Shown in pieces: positions 1-13,300 of a stretch of DNA of 64,000 nt. The stretch comes from Phaseolus vulgaris (Eukaryota; Streptophyta; Magnoliopsida; Fabales; Fabaceae). Numbering within the stretch: position 1 is the stretch's first letter; every line of letters begins with the position of its first letter. The stretch is taken from positions 35,066,608 to 35,130,607 of the forward strand of contig NC_023758.2 in NCBI RefSeq assembly GCF_000499845.2. The letters are read 5' to 3'. Under the pieces are notes generated by a model that saw nothing but the letters and a program-made list of their open reading frames with translations, made no database searches and had not been told where the DNA came from. Position numbers and translations under genes: made by a program.

Positions 1-3000
1 AGCTAAATAGTGTCAAAAAGCATACATGAAGCATCTTTCCTGCTCTCTTTTTCTTCCCAACTGCTTTCAAACTAGAGAGATTTGAAACATGACTAAGATC
101 TTTTTCAGGTAAAACTCTATGTGGCTCACCGTGTGTCACTCTGTCTTCACTTCCTGAAATAAAAAATGATCAAATCTCCAAAAGGAACCAATAGAAGAGA
201 GAATGAAGAGCTAAAACCAGTATTTCACAGTACCTGAGGGTGACATGAAGGAGGATTCTTCAGTCAAGCCTTCCACTTTAGTGGTTGAATGATTCGATGG
301 ATCCTGCAAAGGAAAAGGATAAATCCCCATGAATCATTACTGAACATGAAGCATTTGTATTAGTGAATAAAAACCATAGGTTTGAACTCTGATGCACACG
401 CACATTGAATATTAACAGCCAGAAAGAATATAGATCAAACTCTTCTAGTTGAATTTCGTTACAAATATAATAATCTTGCCTACAAGCAAGTTTGTTTTTG
501 AGTTCTTGGCTCTGAACTTTATAGCTGATAGACCCTACCTAATAAATGTACCTCATTCTTAATGGATCTAGTAGTAAAAGCTTAATTCTCATTTCTCTGA
601 AAGTCATACATTTTGCTTCAAGAATTCTACCCATGAAGAAAACCCAGTAAAATGAAAACTAATATTAAGTCTGATAGATCACCAATAAGCAAAACATCTA
701 TATGATGATTCATGAGAAATTTGAGTTTTGGGATACTTTAATATATTATGCTTATTTATAAAAGCATGACATGTCTATTTGCTAACTGGTATAAAATATT
801 TCTACCAGATCCTCATATTAGCCATTAGAAACCCTTCAAAATCTATCCCACCTGGCAGTTTTGCCACTTAAAAATAATCGGGTAGATGTCTCATCTGAGA
901 ATAATATTAAAAGAAATTGTTTTATATGGGTTATAATATTATACATCTTCTTAACATGAAATCTGAGCATGATATATACTTGCTTTGATATACCTGTGGA
1001 TCCAAACAAGCATTTGAATGCTTCATTTCTGCATAATCAGGATATTGAAGCTGTAAATCATAGGGAACCATTCCTGTACAATTTTCACTACCTGCTTAAG
1101 CACATAGCCTTCATCAAATTAAATGTGAATGCAAGAGAATGAGTTCTTTGATAATTAAGCAACCAATGAGATGATGTTAAAACCTGAAGGTGATGATGGT
1201 ACAGCATCATGAATGACAATATCTATTGATGGATTTGATGTAGAACTGGATGGAAATTGCCCACCAAAGTATTTAGCAATTGAATGTGTTCCCTAGACAC
1301 AAATGTCATTTAATATGTAAATTTTAAATAACATTATATGATCCTAAAAGGTACCACTTGCTAAGGACCAACCTAAAATAGGAAAGTAAAACTGCAAGGC
1401 TCATGTTAAGCAGTATAAACCAAACACTGAACACATATCCCTCAGAAATACCAAATACTAGTAGTAACAGGTATACTTAATAGTAATTCAGGTTATTTCA
1501 TTTCAAATGCTGGTTATGTTACTCAATGCTTTAAGGTGATCCTATATCAGGAAAGTTCAGAAAATCAAACAGTTCTAACTTACAGATGGTATGGACACAA
1601 TTTTACTCGCAGAAACAGAAAGTGATGTCACTCCCCAGATGCTATTTTCGTTTCCATGAACCTTAAAGCTGTAGGAGCCCAAAAAATCACGTAACCCAGC
1701 TTGAAACAGAATTAGGGCGTCCTCTTGAATCTTTCTAGTCCCATATCTTAAAGGACAAGATTTAGAAGGGAACTTTCTAAGTGAATCTGAATCCCCTGTC
1801 TGCAAGATAAAAGCTCAAACAAAATATACATAAAATAAAACCACTGAAGAGGATAAAAGAAAAGTTGGTAATCAGAGATGAGAAAATCTAAAAAATGAAT
1901 ATCCGAATAAAAGAGAATTATGTAAAGATCAGTCACAGAATACCCACCTTATATGCTCTACCATGTAGCGTCAGTGTCTGTGCAATCCGTTTGTTTTGAT
2001 CCAGATCAGAGTAAAGGCGTTCATTGAGCTCTTCACACAGTTGATTAAGCCAATGTTGAACCTGAAAATAAAAAATGAATCACAAAAAGAGATGTACAAG
2101 CTTGTAAAACTACACAAAATAATAAATCATAATCCTGCAAATGCCAGCCAACAGAAACTATAAAATACACAATATTTATGAGAGCAATAAAAATATCTGA
2201 TCCAAGGAGGCATTAAAAAATAAAGCACAAGCAGTTTTCATCGTGCATAAATAATAAAATGTTGCTGCACTCAGCATCACCCAAAATAAAGTGCTACTGC
2301 TAGGAGTAATGCTCATATGAGGACTCTTACGGAATCAATTGTCTTCAAAGCCTGAGGCCCAGGAAATGTCTTGCCAGAACCATGGCTCTTGGGAAGGAGT
2401 CGCCCCTCAACTTCTTCCCCACTGATTCCTCTTGCAATATTCCACAACCAAGTACTGTAATGCTGTAAAAGCTAGAATCAGGAGTAGAATACCAACATAT
2501 TGCAATGGAGACAATCAAACAGACAGTAATGAGCAACTAAGACACTGATCAGAAATGCAAGCCATTAGAGGATGACACAAAATTGCTATTTAAATGAGAT
2601 CTCAAAATTTAAATTGGCAGACAGCCAAACGATATTCTGGTAGCAGATATAATATAATATATATATGTGTGTGTGTGTGTGAGTGTGCATTTATATAACT
2701 CACCCATGTTAAAAGACAGAAACTCACCCAGTATTGATCCCATACCACTGTTGTAACTTCTCCTCTGAAAACTGAAGCAGATCACCAACGGTGTTGACAC
2801 CTAGATCACACTGTAAAGAACTCCCCAACTTTCCTCCGAGGTGTTTCCTGCAAGTCAACTTTTCTTTAACAACATGCTTTATGATATCAAAGATCATCAT
2901 GATCAAAGAAATTTTAACAGTTAGAAGAGTTACACGAAAAGCTGAAACTTGAAAAATGTAAATTCAAGACAAAATTGGATAAGATTTAATTATGAGTGAA

Positions 3001-5071
3001 ATACATGATAACATATAATGACACATTACATTTTCTTTATTGGCAAAGATGCAAGTAACCCTTCAACCGATGAGTGTGGCACAACAGTTTGTTGTGCAGG
3101 TTTGTTCATAGCACTTGCAAGTTTAGCCAGCATCTGAGAAAAGCATCAGACACTAGTTATTCGTCATAAAAAAATATCAAGGATCCTTAGGAAGAAAGAT
3201 GTCAGAACTTATGACAGATAATATATGGATATATAAGCATATCAAGACTGCCTTTACCTTATTATGAGCAATACCGGCAGAGCATGTGAATTCTGTGTCT
3301 TTCAGCACCTGCATCCTGAGGTCACTAACAATGACAGCCCCACAAGCTAATAGCTTATCTTGGTAACTAGCATCACTTCTACAAAGCCACTTCCTAACCT
3401 CTTCTTTGGTATCACTTCCATCCTGAATAAGAAACCAGTTTCAGTACTGCCATATACTCTCATGCCTGTGCTGCCATTAACTTATTTAAAAAAAATTAAA
3501 GATAAGGTAAGCTAATTGAGTGCATTAAAATTTCCAAAATCAATGGTCCTGATAAATGGACAGGACTGAACAAGCGAGTTTGACAGGTATTTCAGTAAAC
3601 AGGTAAATGTAAATTCCAACTGAAGTTTCAAGTTGTACTGCATTTAATGTTATTATACAATTTCTTATAATTGTATAATATTTATATCAAAAGTGATGAC
3701 ATTGAATTCTTTTAATATAGCTATGAAAGTTAATATTAAACAATGTTTATAACTTAATGGCATAGAAATTTTGAAACATTCATTTTACAAATCAATTTTT
3801 TATTCAATTGATATTTTATGATATATTTTAACATAATTTGATCTATATACATGTGCCCACATACAGACACACATTAAAATTAAGATTCAACTCCTGTTTC
3901 ACTTCTGAACTAGAAAACACCTTTTTTCAGTGCATTGATTGACTGCGTTTACAGAATTTTGATTTAATATTGAAAGGTTTGCCTACTAAATAAAACATTT
4001 TCTTTTAAGACAGACAGAGAACATGTAAAATAAACAAAAAAAGAAAAAACTGTATTTTGTATCTTGATAGTAACATCAATAAAGCAATCTCAGAAAAGGG
4101 AAGGCCTCTGACCTCAATTTCCAGCCCCAAAACATGTGACTTGAGAACTTCCTCCTCAAAGTCTTGCATGCTTTCTGGAGATGTTTCCACAAGCATGGTT
4201 TCAGCTGCATGAGTTAGATCAAGATATACCTCATCAATCGAAGCCCTCTCACAGCGACCCTTATGCGAAAGAACTGAAACAACCTGAAAATTTTGAAATC
4301 GGGCACAATTCAACACAAGGGAATGAATGACTCCAAAGGTAAACAATCATTTTGAAATGCCAGTGACACGCGCACCTCTGAACCCGCATTCCTATAAGAG
4401 TTGAGATCAGCCTTACCACGTGCTACCGGAACTTGGACCAGTTCAATTTGCGGGCATGCCTCCTTGGCTTCATCACCTCGCATTGAACTAAAAAAAGGCC
4501 AGGGAAGATGATCGCTAACGCAGATAATAGAATAAAATAGAAAGTAAATAGTCAATTTAGTATATGAAATTGCGATTTATTGTCATTTTAATCTCTAGAA
4601 TTAGCAAAAAAAGTTCCCGTATTTGTTATCCGTGACTAGTCCAAAGTCACATACAAATGACTTAAGTGATCATGTTAACTCATTGAGTTTAAGCACTTAG
4701 ATGAAATAAAATACAATATCAAAATTAAATTGGGTATTTCTTCTAAAATCAAGGGTTTGGTTCAAAATTACCGTTTGACGCCACATCTGCGAGCCTCATA
4801 GCTGACAGCAATGAGAGCCCCACCTTTGTAGGAGTTGTACTGTATGACTGCAGCGGGCAAGCCCCTTAAATTTGGTTGTTTTCTCTGTTCCACTACACCA
4901 ATCAAACAACAACAACACAATCATCATATAATTGGGAATTATTTGCAGAGAAGAAGAAGGAGATTGAGTTCAGAAATGAGAGAGAAGAAAGGAACCTTGA
5001 ACGTAGAAGCAATCCATGTCTACGTGAGCAATCACTCTTGCATCGCAAGTTTCTCGCCTCGCTACTGGCAT
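1..5071 (-). CDS. POLH: DNA polymerase eta (Y-family translesion polymerase), 3' end outside window
   Basis: Translesion polymerase that copies past UV photoproducts in the nucleus. Exons by splice sites and unbroken frame (descending): 5071-4996, 4892-4772, 4487-4376, 4283-4113, 3422-3258, 3133-3030, 2847-2728, 2454-2331, 2061-1948, 1799-1584, 1292-1184, 1091-994, 303-234 and 153 to about 26. These give about 576 codons with consistent phases and GT-AG ends. The start MPVARRETCD leads straight into the metal-binding motif HVDMDCFYV (Asp18, Asp20). Exons 2-3 carry the finger-domain stretch SYEARRCGVKRSMRGDEAK. Exon 4 has the catalytic signature CERASIDEVYLDLT. Exons 6-7 have the helix-hairpin-helix-like stretch LGGKLGSSLQCDLGVNTVGD, and exon 10 begins the little-finger region. 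Exons 11-14 are the divergent tail; the C-terminal PCNA/ubiquitin-binding part is not in view. No break is seen. Recognition is by recall of the plant POLH family. Confidence 0.95.
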
Positions 5072-5313
5072 GGCTTCTACAACCCTTTTTTTCCCTCCAA
5101 ATCTCTTCTCTTCCCTCTTTTATCTCTACGCCACACTCACTCCCCTTCTCTTTTTTACTTTTTTTTTCTTTTAACATTTATCATCTAGATTCTTCTAAAT
5201 AACCGTTTTTTATTATTTTTAAAAAAAATTATCTTTATATTAAAATAGTTATAAGAAGATTTTAGTTATTTTGTAATTTTTTAAAACTTTAAAACAGAAC
5301 TTACTTATCAAAG
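5072..5313. other. POLH 5' leader and upstream sequence
   Basis: AT- and pyrimidine-rich sequence directly upstream of the POLH start codon. It must hold the leader and core promoter, but I see no TATA box or other element strong enough to name. ORFs read through here on the + strand are antisense shadows. Confidence 0.5.
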
Positions 5314-7397
5314 CTAATGGGAAAAAATCCAAATTACAAAATCCAATCCATAATTTTCCAAATCCATATTAGTTTTCATCCATTTAAATGGATTTATTTC
5401 AAATCCAAATCCATATTTTTGGATTTCAAATTCAATCCATTTAATTGGATATGGATTAGATATGGATTGGATACATTTTTTGATTATCCAATTTGTATTT
5501 TGGGTTGAATTTTGACTTGGCCCGATCCAGGTTGAGCCAAGACAATTCAGGCGCAGGTTGAGCAAAGTTGACCCAAGTCAACGTCGAGCTGAATGGGCCC
5601 GGACCGATGTCAAGCAGAGCGGGCCCGGACTGATGTCGAGCCAAGAGGGTCCAAGCCGATGTCGAGCCGAGGGGGCCAGGGTCGATATCTAGTCATTCGA
5701 GCTTGGGCCAATGTTAAGTCGTGCGAGTCCGGGCCGATGTCTAATCGTGCGGGCTCAGGCAGATTTTGAGTCATTCAGGGCCAGGCCGATGTCGAGCCGA
5801 GCGAATCCAAATCGATGTCGAAGTGAGCGGGTCTGGTCGATGTCGAGACGATCGGGACCAGACTGATGTCGAGGCGAGCGGGCCCAGGCCGATTTCGAGG
5901 CGAGCGGGCCCGGGCAGATGACGAGCCGACCGGGCCCGGGCAGATGACGAGTCGAGCGGGCCCGGGCCGATTTCGAGTCGAGCGGGCCCGGGCCATTGTC
6001 GAGTGAACTGGGCCCGGGTCGATGTCAAGTCGACCGAACCCGGACCAAAGTCGAGTCGACATCGGCCCGGGCCCGCTCGAGTCGAGCCCGGTCGAATCGA
6101 TGTCGACTCGAGTGGGCCCAGCCCGATTTTGAGGCGAGCCAGAATGGACCGATTTCGAGGCGAGTGGGCCCGGGCAGATGTCGAGACGACTGGGCCTGGG
6201 CCGATGTCGAGGCGACCAGGTCCGGGCTGAAGTCGAGCCGACCGCGCCTGGGCCGATGTCGAGGCGACCAGGTCCGGGCTGAAGTCGAGCCGGGCCGATG
6301 TCAAGCAAGCTGGGCTCGGTCAGATTTCAAGCGGGCCCAGGCCATTGTCGAGTCGAGCGGGCCCGGGCTGATGTCGAGGCGAGCGGGCCCGGGCCGATGT
6401 CGAGGCGAGCTGACCCAGGAAGATGTTGAGTCGACCGGGCCCGAGCCGATGTCAAGCAAACTAGGCCCGGACAGATGTCGAGCTGAGCGGGCCCAGGCCG
6501 ATGTCGAGTCGAGCGTGCCTGGGCCGTTGTCGAGTCGGGCGGCCCCGGGCCGATTTCGAGGCAACCGGGCCCGCGCCGATGTCGAGCCGACCGGGCCCGC
6601 GCCGTTGTCGAGCCGACCGGTCAGGCCGATGTCGAGTTGAGTGGGCCCGGGCCGATGTCGAGTCGAGGGGGCCCAGGCCGTTGTCGAGCCGAGCGAGCCT
6701 GGGCCAATGTCGAGTTGTGGGGGCCCGAGCCGATGTCGAGGCGAGCGGGCCCGGGCCGATGTCGAGGCGAGCGGGCATGGGCCACTGTCGAGCCGACCAG
6801 GCTTGGGCCGATTTTGAGTCGATCGAGCCCGGGCCGATGTCGAGCCGAGCGGGCTTAAGCTGATGTCGAGTCGAACGGGCCCGAGCCGATGTCAACGGGC
6901 CCGGGCTGATGTCGAGTTGTTCGGGCCTAGGCTGATGTCGAGTCGTTCGGGCCGTGCCGATGTATAGTTGTTCGGGCCCGGGCCGATGTCGAGTCGTCCG
7001 GGTCGAGGCCGCTATTGAGTTTTCTGGGCTCAAGCCGATGTCGAGTCGTCCAGGCCCGGACCGATGTCGAGTCGTCTGGGTCGAGGCCGATGTCGAGTCG
7101 TCTGGGTCGAGGCCGATGTAGAGCCGAGTTGGTCTGTGTTCAAGTTGAGTCGACTTAAGCCCAGTTCGAGTCAAATTGGTCTTTATCCATATCAAAATGG
7201 ATTTAATGTAATTGATAAAGTGAATTTAATATAATTAACAAAGTGGATTTAATCTGGATTCAATCCACTTTAAATGGATTTTAAAAAAATCCAAATATAT
7301 ATTTGATCTAGTTAAAGTGGATATGGATTTTAAATCCAATCCACTGGATTTGGATCTAGATTAGATTTTGGAAAATCCAATCCATGTCCAGCCCTAC
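5314..7397. repeat. Repeat element with a GC-rich 26-bp minisatellite core
   Basis: The core, about 5535-7150, is a tandem array with period 26 bp. A typical unit reads GATGTCGAGTCGAGC followed by GGGCCCGGGCC, and about sixty diverged units fit. Every unit has one or more TCGA sites and most have the palindrome GGGCCC, so the array is dense in CpG within a genome that is otherwise AT-rich. The flanks (5318-5500 and 7190-7390) are a different repeat built on ATGGATTTGGAT-like words in both orientations. The six bases TCAAAG occur just outside both ends (5308-5313 and 7398-7403), a possible target duplication. The right end read inward, TAGGGCTGGACATGGATTGG, looks like a terminus of a non-autonomous plant element, but a matching inverted left end is not clear. 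Because 26 is not a multiple of 3 and units lack stops, long ORFs appear in several frames; they are not genes. Confidence 0.8.
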
Positions 7398-7403
7398 TCA
7401 AAG

Positions 7404-8790
7404 TTACATCTTCAATCAACTACATTATAATATTTAATTTATTAAGTTATTTTATCATTTATAAATTTATAATTAATTTTAATAAATACAAAATAACTAT
7501 ATAATAAATATAAAATTAAAAAATGTGGACACATGCACGCGTAATGCTCTACGTTTCCGATGATCTATATAATGAAATTTTAATTTGATAATTATTTTCA
7601 AATTATTTTTAAATATAACTATTTTTTATATATAATATAGATTCCATTATATTTTTAATAATACATATATACAAATAAAAAATTTAATTAAAATTTCTTT
7701 AAAAATACTTTTCATAATTTTTTTTAAAGTGTGAATAAAAAAATGACTCTTGTATTTTTTGTAATAAACTTTAAGACAATATAAGATGTAATATGATGTA
7801 ATATGATTAAATTTTATATTGCTTAAATTATTAAAAATCAAAATATAATGTTATGATATATTAAAAAAAATCACTTCCTTGTTTCTTTATAATTTACCTG
7901 ACATTAGTTATCAATTTTTCAAAATTAAAGAGAATTTAAAAAGTAAAATTATTCTACACAAATATTCACCAGAGTTTAACTATTCTAGTATAGTTAGTAT
8001 TTTTAGTATAGCATAGGAATAATATTTTCATTTAGTATATCATCTCATTACTATCTAATAATAGGATTTTTTTATTAGATGTTTATTTTAAAGAAATTGA
8101 CAAAGTATATAAATTAATATCATAATATATATATATAATAAAGTGATACCAACTTTTAATATCTAGATTTTTTTATCATTTTAATTTTTAATTGTTGTTT
8201 ATGATGCTTTGTAATTATAACTCATTTTTTTTATGCACCAAAGACTAAAAATGTTGACATAAAAACATTTTATCTTCTTCTCACTAAATATAAATATCAT
8301 TACTATTACTATTATTAAATCTTAATAATATTTTGATTTATTGATATAAAAAACATAATTTACTAAATTTTAGATGAAATCACATTGGTAAATTTCACAT
8401 TCTTTAATTGATCTAACTCCCGGGTGATTTTGTAATTTTTTTATAAAAAGGATATATTTATAATTGTTTCTGGTATAAACATTTTCTCACAATTTTATTT
8501 TAAATGCTACTCTATAATAATTGTTTTTTATTACTAATGAAAACACATAATTCATTTTTATACTAAATGTTTTTTTTGTTTTTATTTAAGTATTTTAATT
8601 AATTATCTTTGTTTAAAATCCATTAGTACTGCTTGTCTTTTTTTAAGAAAAATGAAAATTGATCGATTAGTATTAAGGGATGGAGGTAGTGTCGGTTTCC
8701 CAACCCATTATTAGATCCATCACTTCTTAACAGAGTTAAGTGTTATGGATGATTAAGAAATATTTCATATCATTTGTTTTGAATTAGAGT
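7404..8790. other. AT-rich intergenic sequence, nothing recognised
   Basis: Very AT-rich stretch with many homopolymer runs and stops in all frames. I see no gene, tRNA or clear transposon end here. Confidence 0.6.
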
Positions 8791-8944
8791 TTTTCATATA
8801 CTAATAGGGTTGAGGAAAATTATAAAAGTGAAAAAAGAAATTAAAAAAAAAAGAGTATGAATAAATTAAATTGAGGTTATTTGGATCGAATAAAGAAATG
8901 AATAAAAAGGGAGATAAATTTGTTTATTTATATAGATATAATTT
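8791..8944. repeat. Dispersed repeat, copy A
   Basis: About 150 bp that reappear in the same orientation at 15301-15436. Shared landmarks in order: TTTTTCATATACTAAT (one extra C in copy B), GAGGAAAATTAT or AAGGAAAATTAT, then ATAAAGAAATGAATAAA and GATAAATTT. The family is not recognised. It abuts the bHLH relic that follows. Confidence 0.6.
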
Positions 8945-9716
8945 AACCATCACAATCTACAACACCAAGATGTCTCCATAACAGCATCTAGGTTTGAATA
9001 TGGGGAACTCCTACATCAACAACACCAACAACATGAATAACCATTTGGTGCAAGAGGTCATTGATATCAGTAGTCCACTTGGGACCCTACTACTGTTCAG
9101 GAATTGCAAGACATAGCCTATGCTAATCAAATAGAACAGAAACAGCAACAAAATGAACAACAATTTCAGCAAATGAAGACTCAAAACTTCAGCCAAAGCT
9201 ACAACCCCTCTTCCATACTAGGCCCTCCTTACACTTCACCAGATCTCCTAAACCTTCTCCACTTACCAAGATGCTCAGCCTCATCTTTGCACACCAATCC
9301 CACAATTTGCCTCACAAACCCAAACTCAGAACACACCAAACTTTCAGAATCCACTGGCATTTCTTGGAGACCTTCCAATAGGGTCAGACAACACAAATGC
9401 ATCCTCAGTTTTGTACGATCCTCTATTCCATCTGAACCATCCTCCACAGCCTCCAGCCCTCAGAGAGCTGTTTCAGTCTCTCCCTCGTGGCTACAGCTTG
9501 CCAACCAACTCACGGAATGGTTCACTCTTTGGAGGGGATGATATAGAGGGAGATGGGAACCAGCTTGACATGGGAGTGCTGGAATTCAACAGGGTCACAC
9601 CCTCTGTTGGCAAGGGAAGGGGAGGAAAGCTACCAAACATTTTGCAACTGAAAAACAAAGAGCAACTGAATGGAAAGTACAAAATCTTGAGAAATCTTAT
9701 CCAAAACCCCACCAAG
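8945..9716 (+). pseudogene. Truncated relic of a bHLH10/89/91-type transcription factor gene
   Basis: Intact relatives are plant bHLH factors of the bHLH10/89/91 group, active in the anther tapetum. Pieces of one such protein can be read only by changing frame. They include an N-terminal stretch MGNSYINNTNNMNNHL from 9000, then QDIAYANQIEQKQQQNEQQF (from 9107) and SYNPSSILGPPYTSPDLLNL. Further on come DPLFHLNHPPQPPALRELFQ, GVLEFNRVTPSVGKGRGGK and EQLNGKYKILRNLI. At about 9650 the bHLH basic region expected as KATKHFATEKQRREQL is disrupted by what looks like a 4-bp loss in the CAAAG...GAGCAACTG stretch. The last readable codons NPTK end at 9716, immediately before GTATAC, where family members have an intron, so a splice donor seems preserved. 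The helix-loop-helix and C-terminus are missing. This points to a DNA-level partial duplication, not a processed copy. No function is expected. Confidence 0.8.
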
Positions 9717-10336
9717 GTATACAATACATCATCTATGAATTTTCTGACTAATACAGAACATACTAATTCCTACAAATGTAATAATGTCTCCTATTTTAAT
9801 TTCTAAAAAATCAGTATCTTCGGATCTCTTATTTAATAAAATATATTAGATACAGTCTTTGTCAGTCACAAAAAACGTATCCATTTGATTACGTGAAGTA
9901 AAGATCATATAAGACTCATTTCTATATATGAAAGACTAAAAGGAACTGATTTTTTTGTAGACTAGAGTTCCAAAACTTGGTCTCTTCGAAAGGAAATTTA
10001 AACTCTTAAAATTAATAAGAACTCAAAATTTAAAAATAAAACGGCGAACATATGAAGATACAAAAAGGGTCTAGACAAAATACATACTGGGTGTTCTAAA
10101 AACTAAATTCCATTTGCCTAACAAAGCTCGGCAAAATTTATCTACAAAATGCACTGACAAATCAAACACCATGACTATACTTGTTGCCAAGTATCTGTGG
10201 TCACAACAGAATTAAGGGAAACATTACCTCCAAGAGGAAAGGAGGAAATGAAAACAGAAAATGGTCACTAATCTAAATGTAAACTTTCCAAGGTCAGCAA
10301 GAATACCTCATCGCTATGACTGTGAATACATCAAAA
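9717..10336. other. Intergenic; 3' flank of the TAM41-type gene
   Basis: No ORF of substance. The right-hand part probably contains the 3'UTR of the minus-strand gene that ends at 10337, and the left part the residual intron of the bHLH relic. No clear polyadenylation signal was singled out. Confidence 0.45.
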
Positions 10337-13300
10337 TCATCTCCATGATTTCCAGGCTTTGCTAACTTTTTTAGCAAGGTACCTGCTTGCATTTACCGCA
10401 CCAACAGCCAGAACACCAGATACAGCCTGCCTTGCACTTGAAATCATTACTCTACGCCTTAGAATTCTCTGTAAGCAATTGGCAGCTCCTTCTCTTAAGC
10501 TGTTTCGAGTATCATTTATGGCTCTTCCTGAAATCATAATACCCTTTTTTCACAATTTGACACACATCAATGTTAAGTGATTATCTTGTTAAATACCCCC
10601 TTCCCCCTTTATGTGATTTGGACCTCAACCATATTAGCAGTTAAGAACTAAAGCAATAATTCAGAGAAACGTCTAATAATATAAAAAACATACCAGTTTC
10701 CCATATTTTTTCTTTCTCTCCTTCCTTCATTCTGATCTGGTTTCTGATCAATGGAGGAAGTGCAGAAACTATAGAATAATCAACTGAAAAGTCACAATCC
10801 TGTTATAGAAGAGTAAGGAAGTTTCTTTACTTGGTATGTAAACTCTGAATATTCATTTTGTACAACTTGCCTGCTTTTGCAAGGTATTTTGACTTAACGA
10901 ATTTTCTATGCACTAAAACATTGGGAAGAAGCTTTTCCATTTAGTACTATTAATAAATGAGCCAGAGTGCCATACCTTATCAATAAATGTAATGAAATAT
11001 ATACATATAGCAATAACTTTCAAGAACAGAAGGAAAGCTATGCTGTTTCTACAAGATATAAACCTCAAGAATGTCTTCAACAATTAAATAGCACCCAAAG
11101 ATTAAAATTAGAATATGTAGAAGAAGATGAAAGGTACAAAATAACAGTAGAACATTGTTTATATTTCTCCTAAACAGAAGCTACAGAAAAAGAAAAAAAA
11201 AACATGCAAGAAAGAAAAATGCATTCTCATGACAACTTCAAGTGGAACCAAATAACGAGATGGACATAAACAGAAGGAATCACATGTTCATGCATTACAG
11301 GATACATGCCTACTCTTTTTTGTAAAAAACAATTCAAGGGAAGTGAATCAATACAAGTTTGTTTGTAATATTTAATTTTCAAGACGTAATACTTTAGCAT
11401 ATTGTTTAAGGCACAACAAAGCTAAATTCCTTCAAATGCATGAGAGAACTATCATTCGGGATACATGGTTAATAATTATATAATTCCAATTAACAACAAA
11501 TGAACCAAAAAATGGTTTATCAGATTTTTTTTAATATTGTCGACAATTATTTTAGTTCATTGTCCTAAATTGGAAATATGTTGGTGAAGATATCCAAAAT
11601 TCTAACACTTCCAAAAGTCAATACCAAATAATATAGACCTGAGAGATATGTATTTGATTATTGGCAGTTGATGAAAGTCTTAATAACTTCTTAGCCTCAT
11701 ATTCTTCAAGAAATGGCTTATACATTGAGTGGAATAGATCAAACTGCCCAGAAACGATCTTCTTCACCTGGACAGAATGTGAACATAAAGGAAGCTCAGT
11801 AAAACATAAGGCAACAGGATCCATATTTGCTCAATCCAGCTTCCTTCACAAAGAATATGCCACAAATGCAAACAGTTTCTAACAAGTATCTGTCAGTTCC
11901 TAAGAGGACCAAAGAAATATGTGCAGATTCAGCAAAAAAATATTCATAATGTCAGTAGATAGTTCTAATCACGCTGATGAAAATCCAGCCTGACTGTCAA
12001 GGATGGGGTAGACATATCAGTAAAAGGACAACTATCCATTGTTTCACATTTTAACTATAAGAAACAACAAAAATTTGTTAGCAAACTGAGATATAACTTC
12101 TGTAGACACAAGTTCCTCACATGGGATGGTATCAAGTAATCATGGAGAATTTAAATATATCTAAATTTAAAGACATTAACATTTCCATACCACATCCTAC
12201 TCTACTAGTAACAAGGAATACCTTGTTTTTATCCTCAGCAAATAACATGCGTACATCACCCATGTAGGAGAGACTACATACTTTCGCATACAGATCTTCC
12301 TGCAAGGGGATGGTTAAATCAATTCAGTTGTCCAACTCTCAAAGTAAATAATTTAATAAGAAAAAAGTATACCTCTGTAAATTCCGATGGAAGCAGGAGA
12401 AGAGCAGCTGACACTGCAGCTCTCAAGTTAACAGAATTGGTGCTGTTGACATCTAAATTGTCAACAACAATATGAACCTGAATGAAACACGTCAAAAAAT
12501 ATAGGGACCAAATTAGACCTCAATCATGGAACCAAGTTATCAAGTAAATTGAGGACAGGCAAACTATGAGATAGATATGAGAAACTAGCACTAGAGCATT
12601 GTTACATGAATTTTTGTATATTTTGTATATTTCGTTATCTCGTATTGAATGCATACAAGTATACAAAACAGGACTTTTCTTGATATGGAATACAGGGCAG
12701 CGACTTAGTCGATTTGGTATTTAAAATCCATATTCACCTAGAATTTTATCACCACATATAAACTTCCAATAATTGCATAGTCTCTTGCTCATTTTAGAAA
12801 ACTAGCCAGGGCCAGTAATTTCTTTTATTTTCTTATTTTTCCTATCTGAATGATCCTGAGATTCTGAGAACTAGGGGTTATTTTTCTTCAACCCTTCCTT
12901 TTTACCACAACCATCTTCCTCTCCCTCCCCTTCTTTGCAATGCCAATGCCACTTTCTTTCCCCTCTCTGTCACTAGAGTTCTGTTTTTATATCTAACTAC
13001 ACTCATGACAGTAGTCTCCAATAAGATGTAAATGATAAAGCTTAGAATTAGAAGTACTTGTTATACTACTTTAAATCTCTCTCTAATTAAACATGAGAAA
13101 ATATAAATTAGCATAAATGTCATATATAAAATATCTATAGCTCTCATACTTAGAGAATATTTCATATAAGAAAATTAAGAATTTTGTAAACAAATAAGCT
13201 TAGACCACAAGGAATATCAAGAATCAACGATTCTAGACATGAAGAGGATAAAAAGCATATAACATACTGGTTTCTGTAACCGACCACATAAGTAGAATTT

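Noticed and set aside
4835..5202. ORFs of 91-117 codons on both strands
   Set aside because: They lie over POLH exons 1-2, the intron and the leader, in other frames; low-complexity translations.
5535..7150. CRISPR-like repeat spacing
   Set aside because: Units are contiguous and all diverged, with no constant repeat and unique spacer; this is a minisatellite in plant DNA.
5771..7195. Several overlapping ORFs of 75-244 codons on both strands
   Set aside because: They are translations of the 26-bp repeat, which lacks stop codons. Arg/Ser/Pro/Gly-rich repeats in every frame carry no domain.
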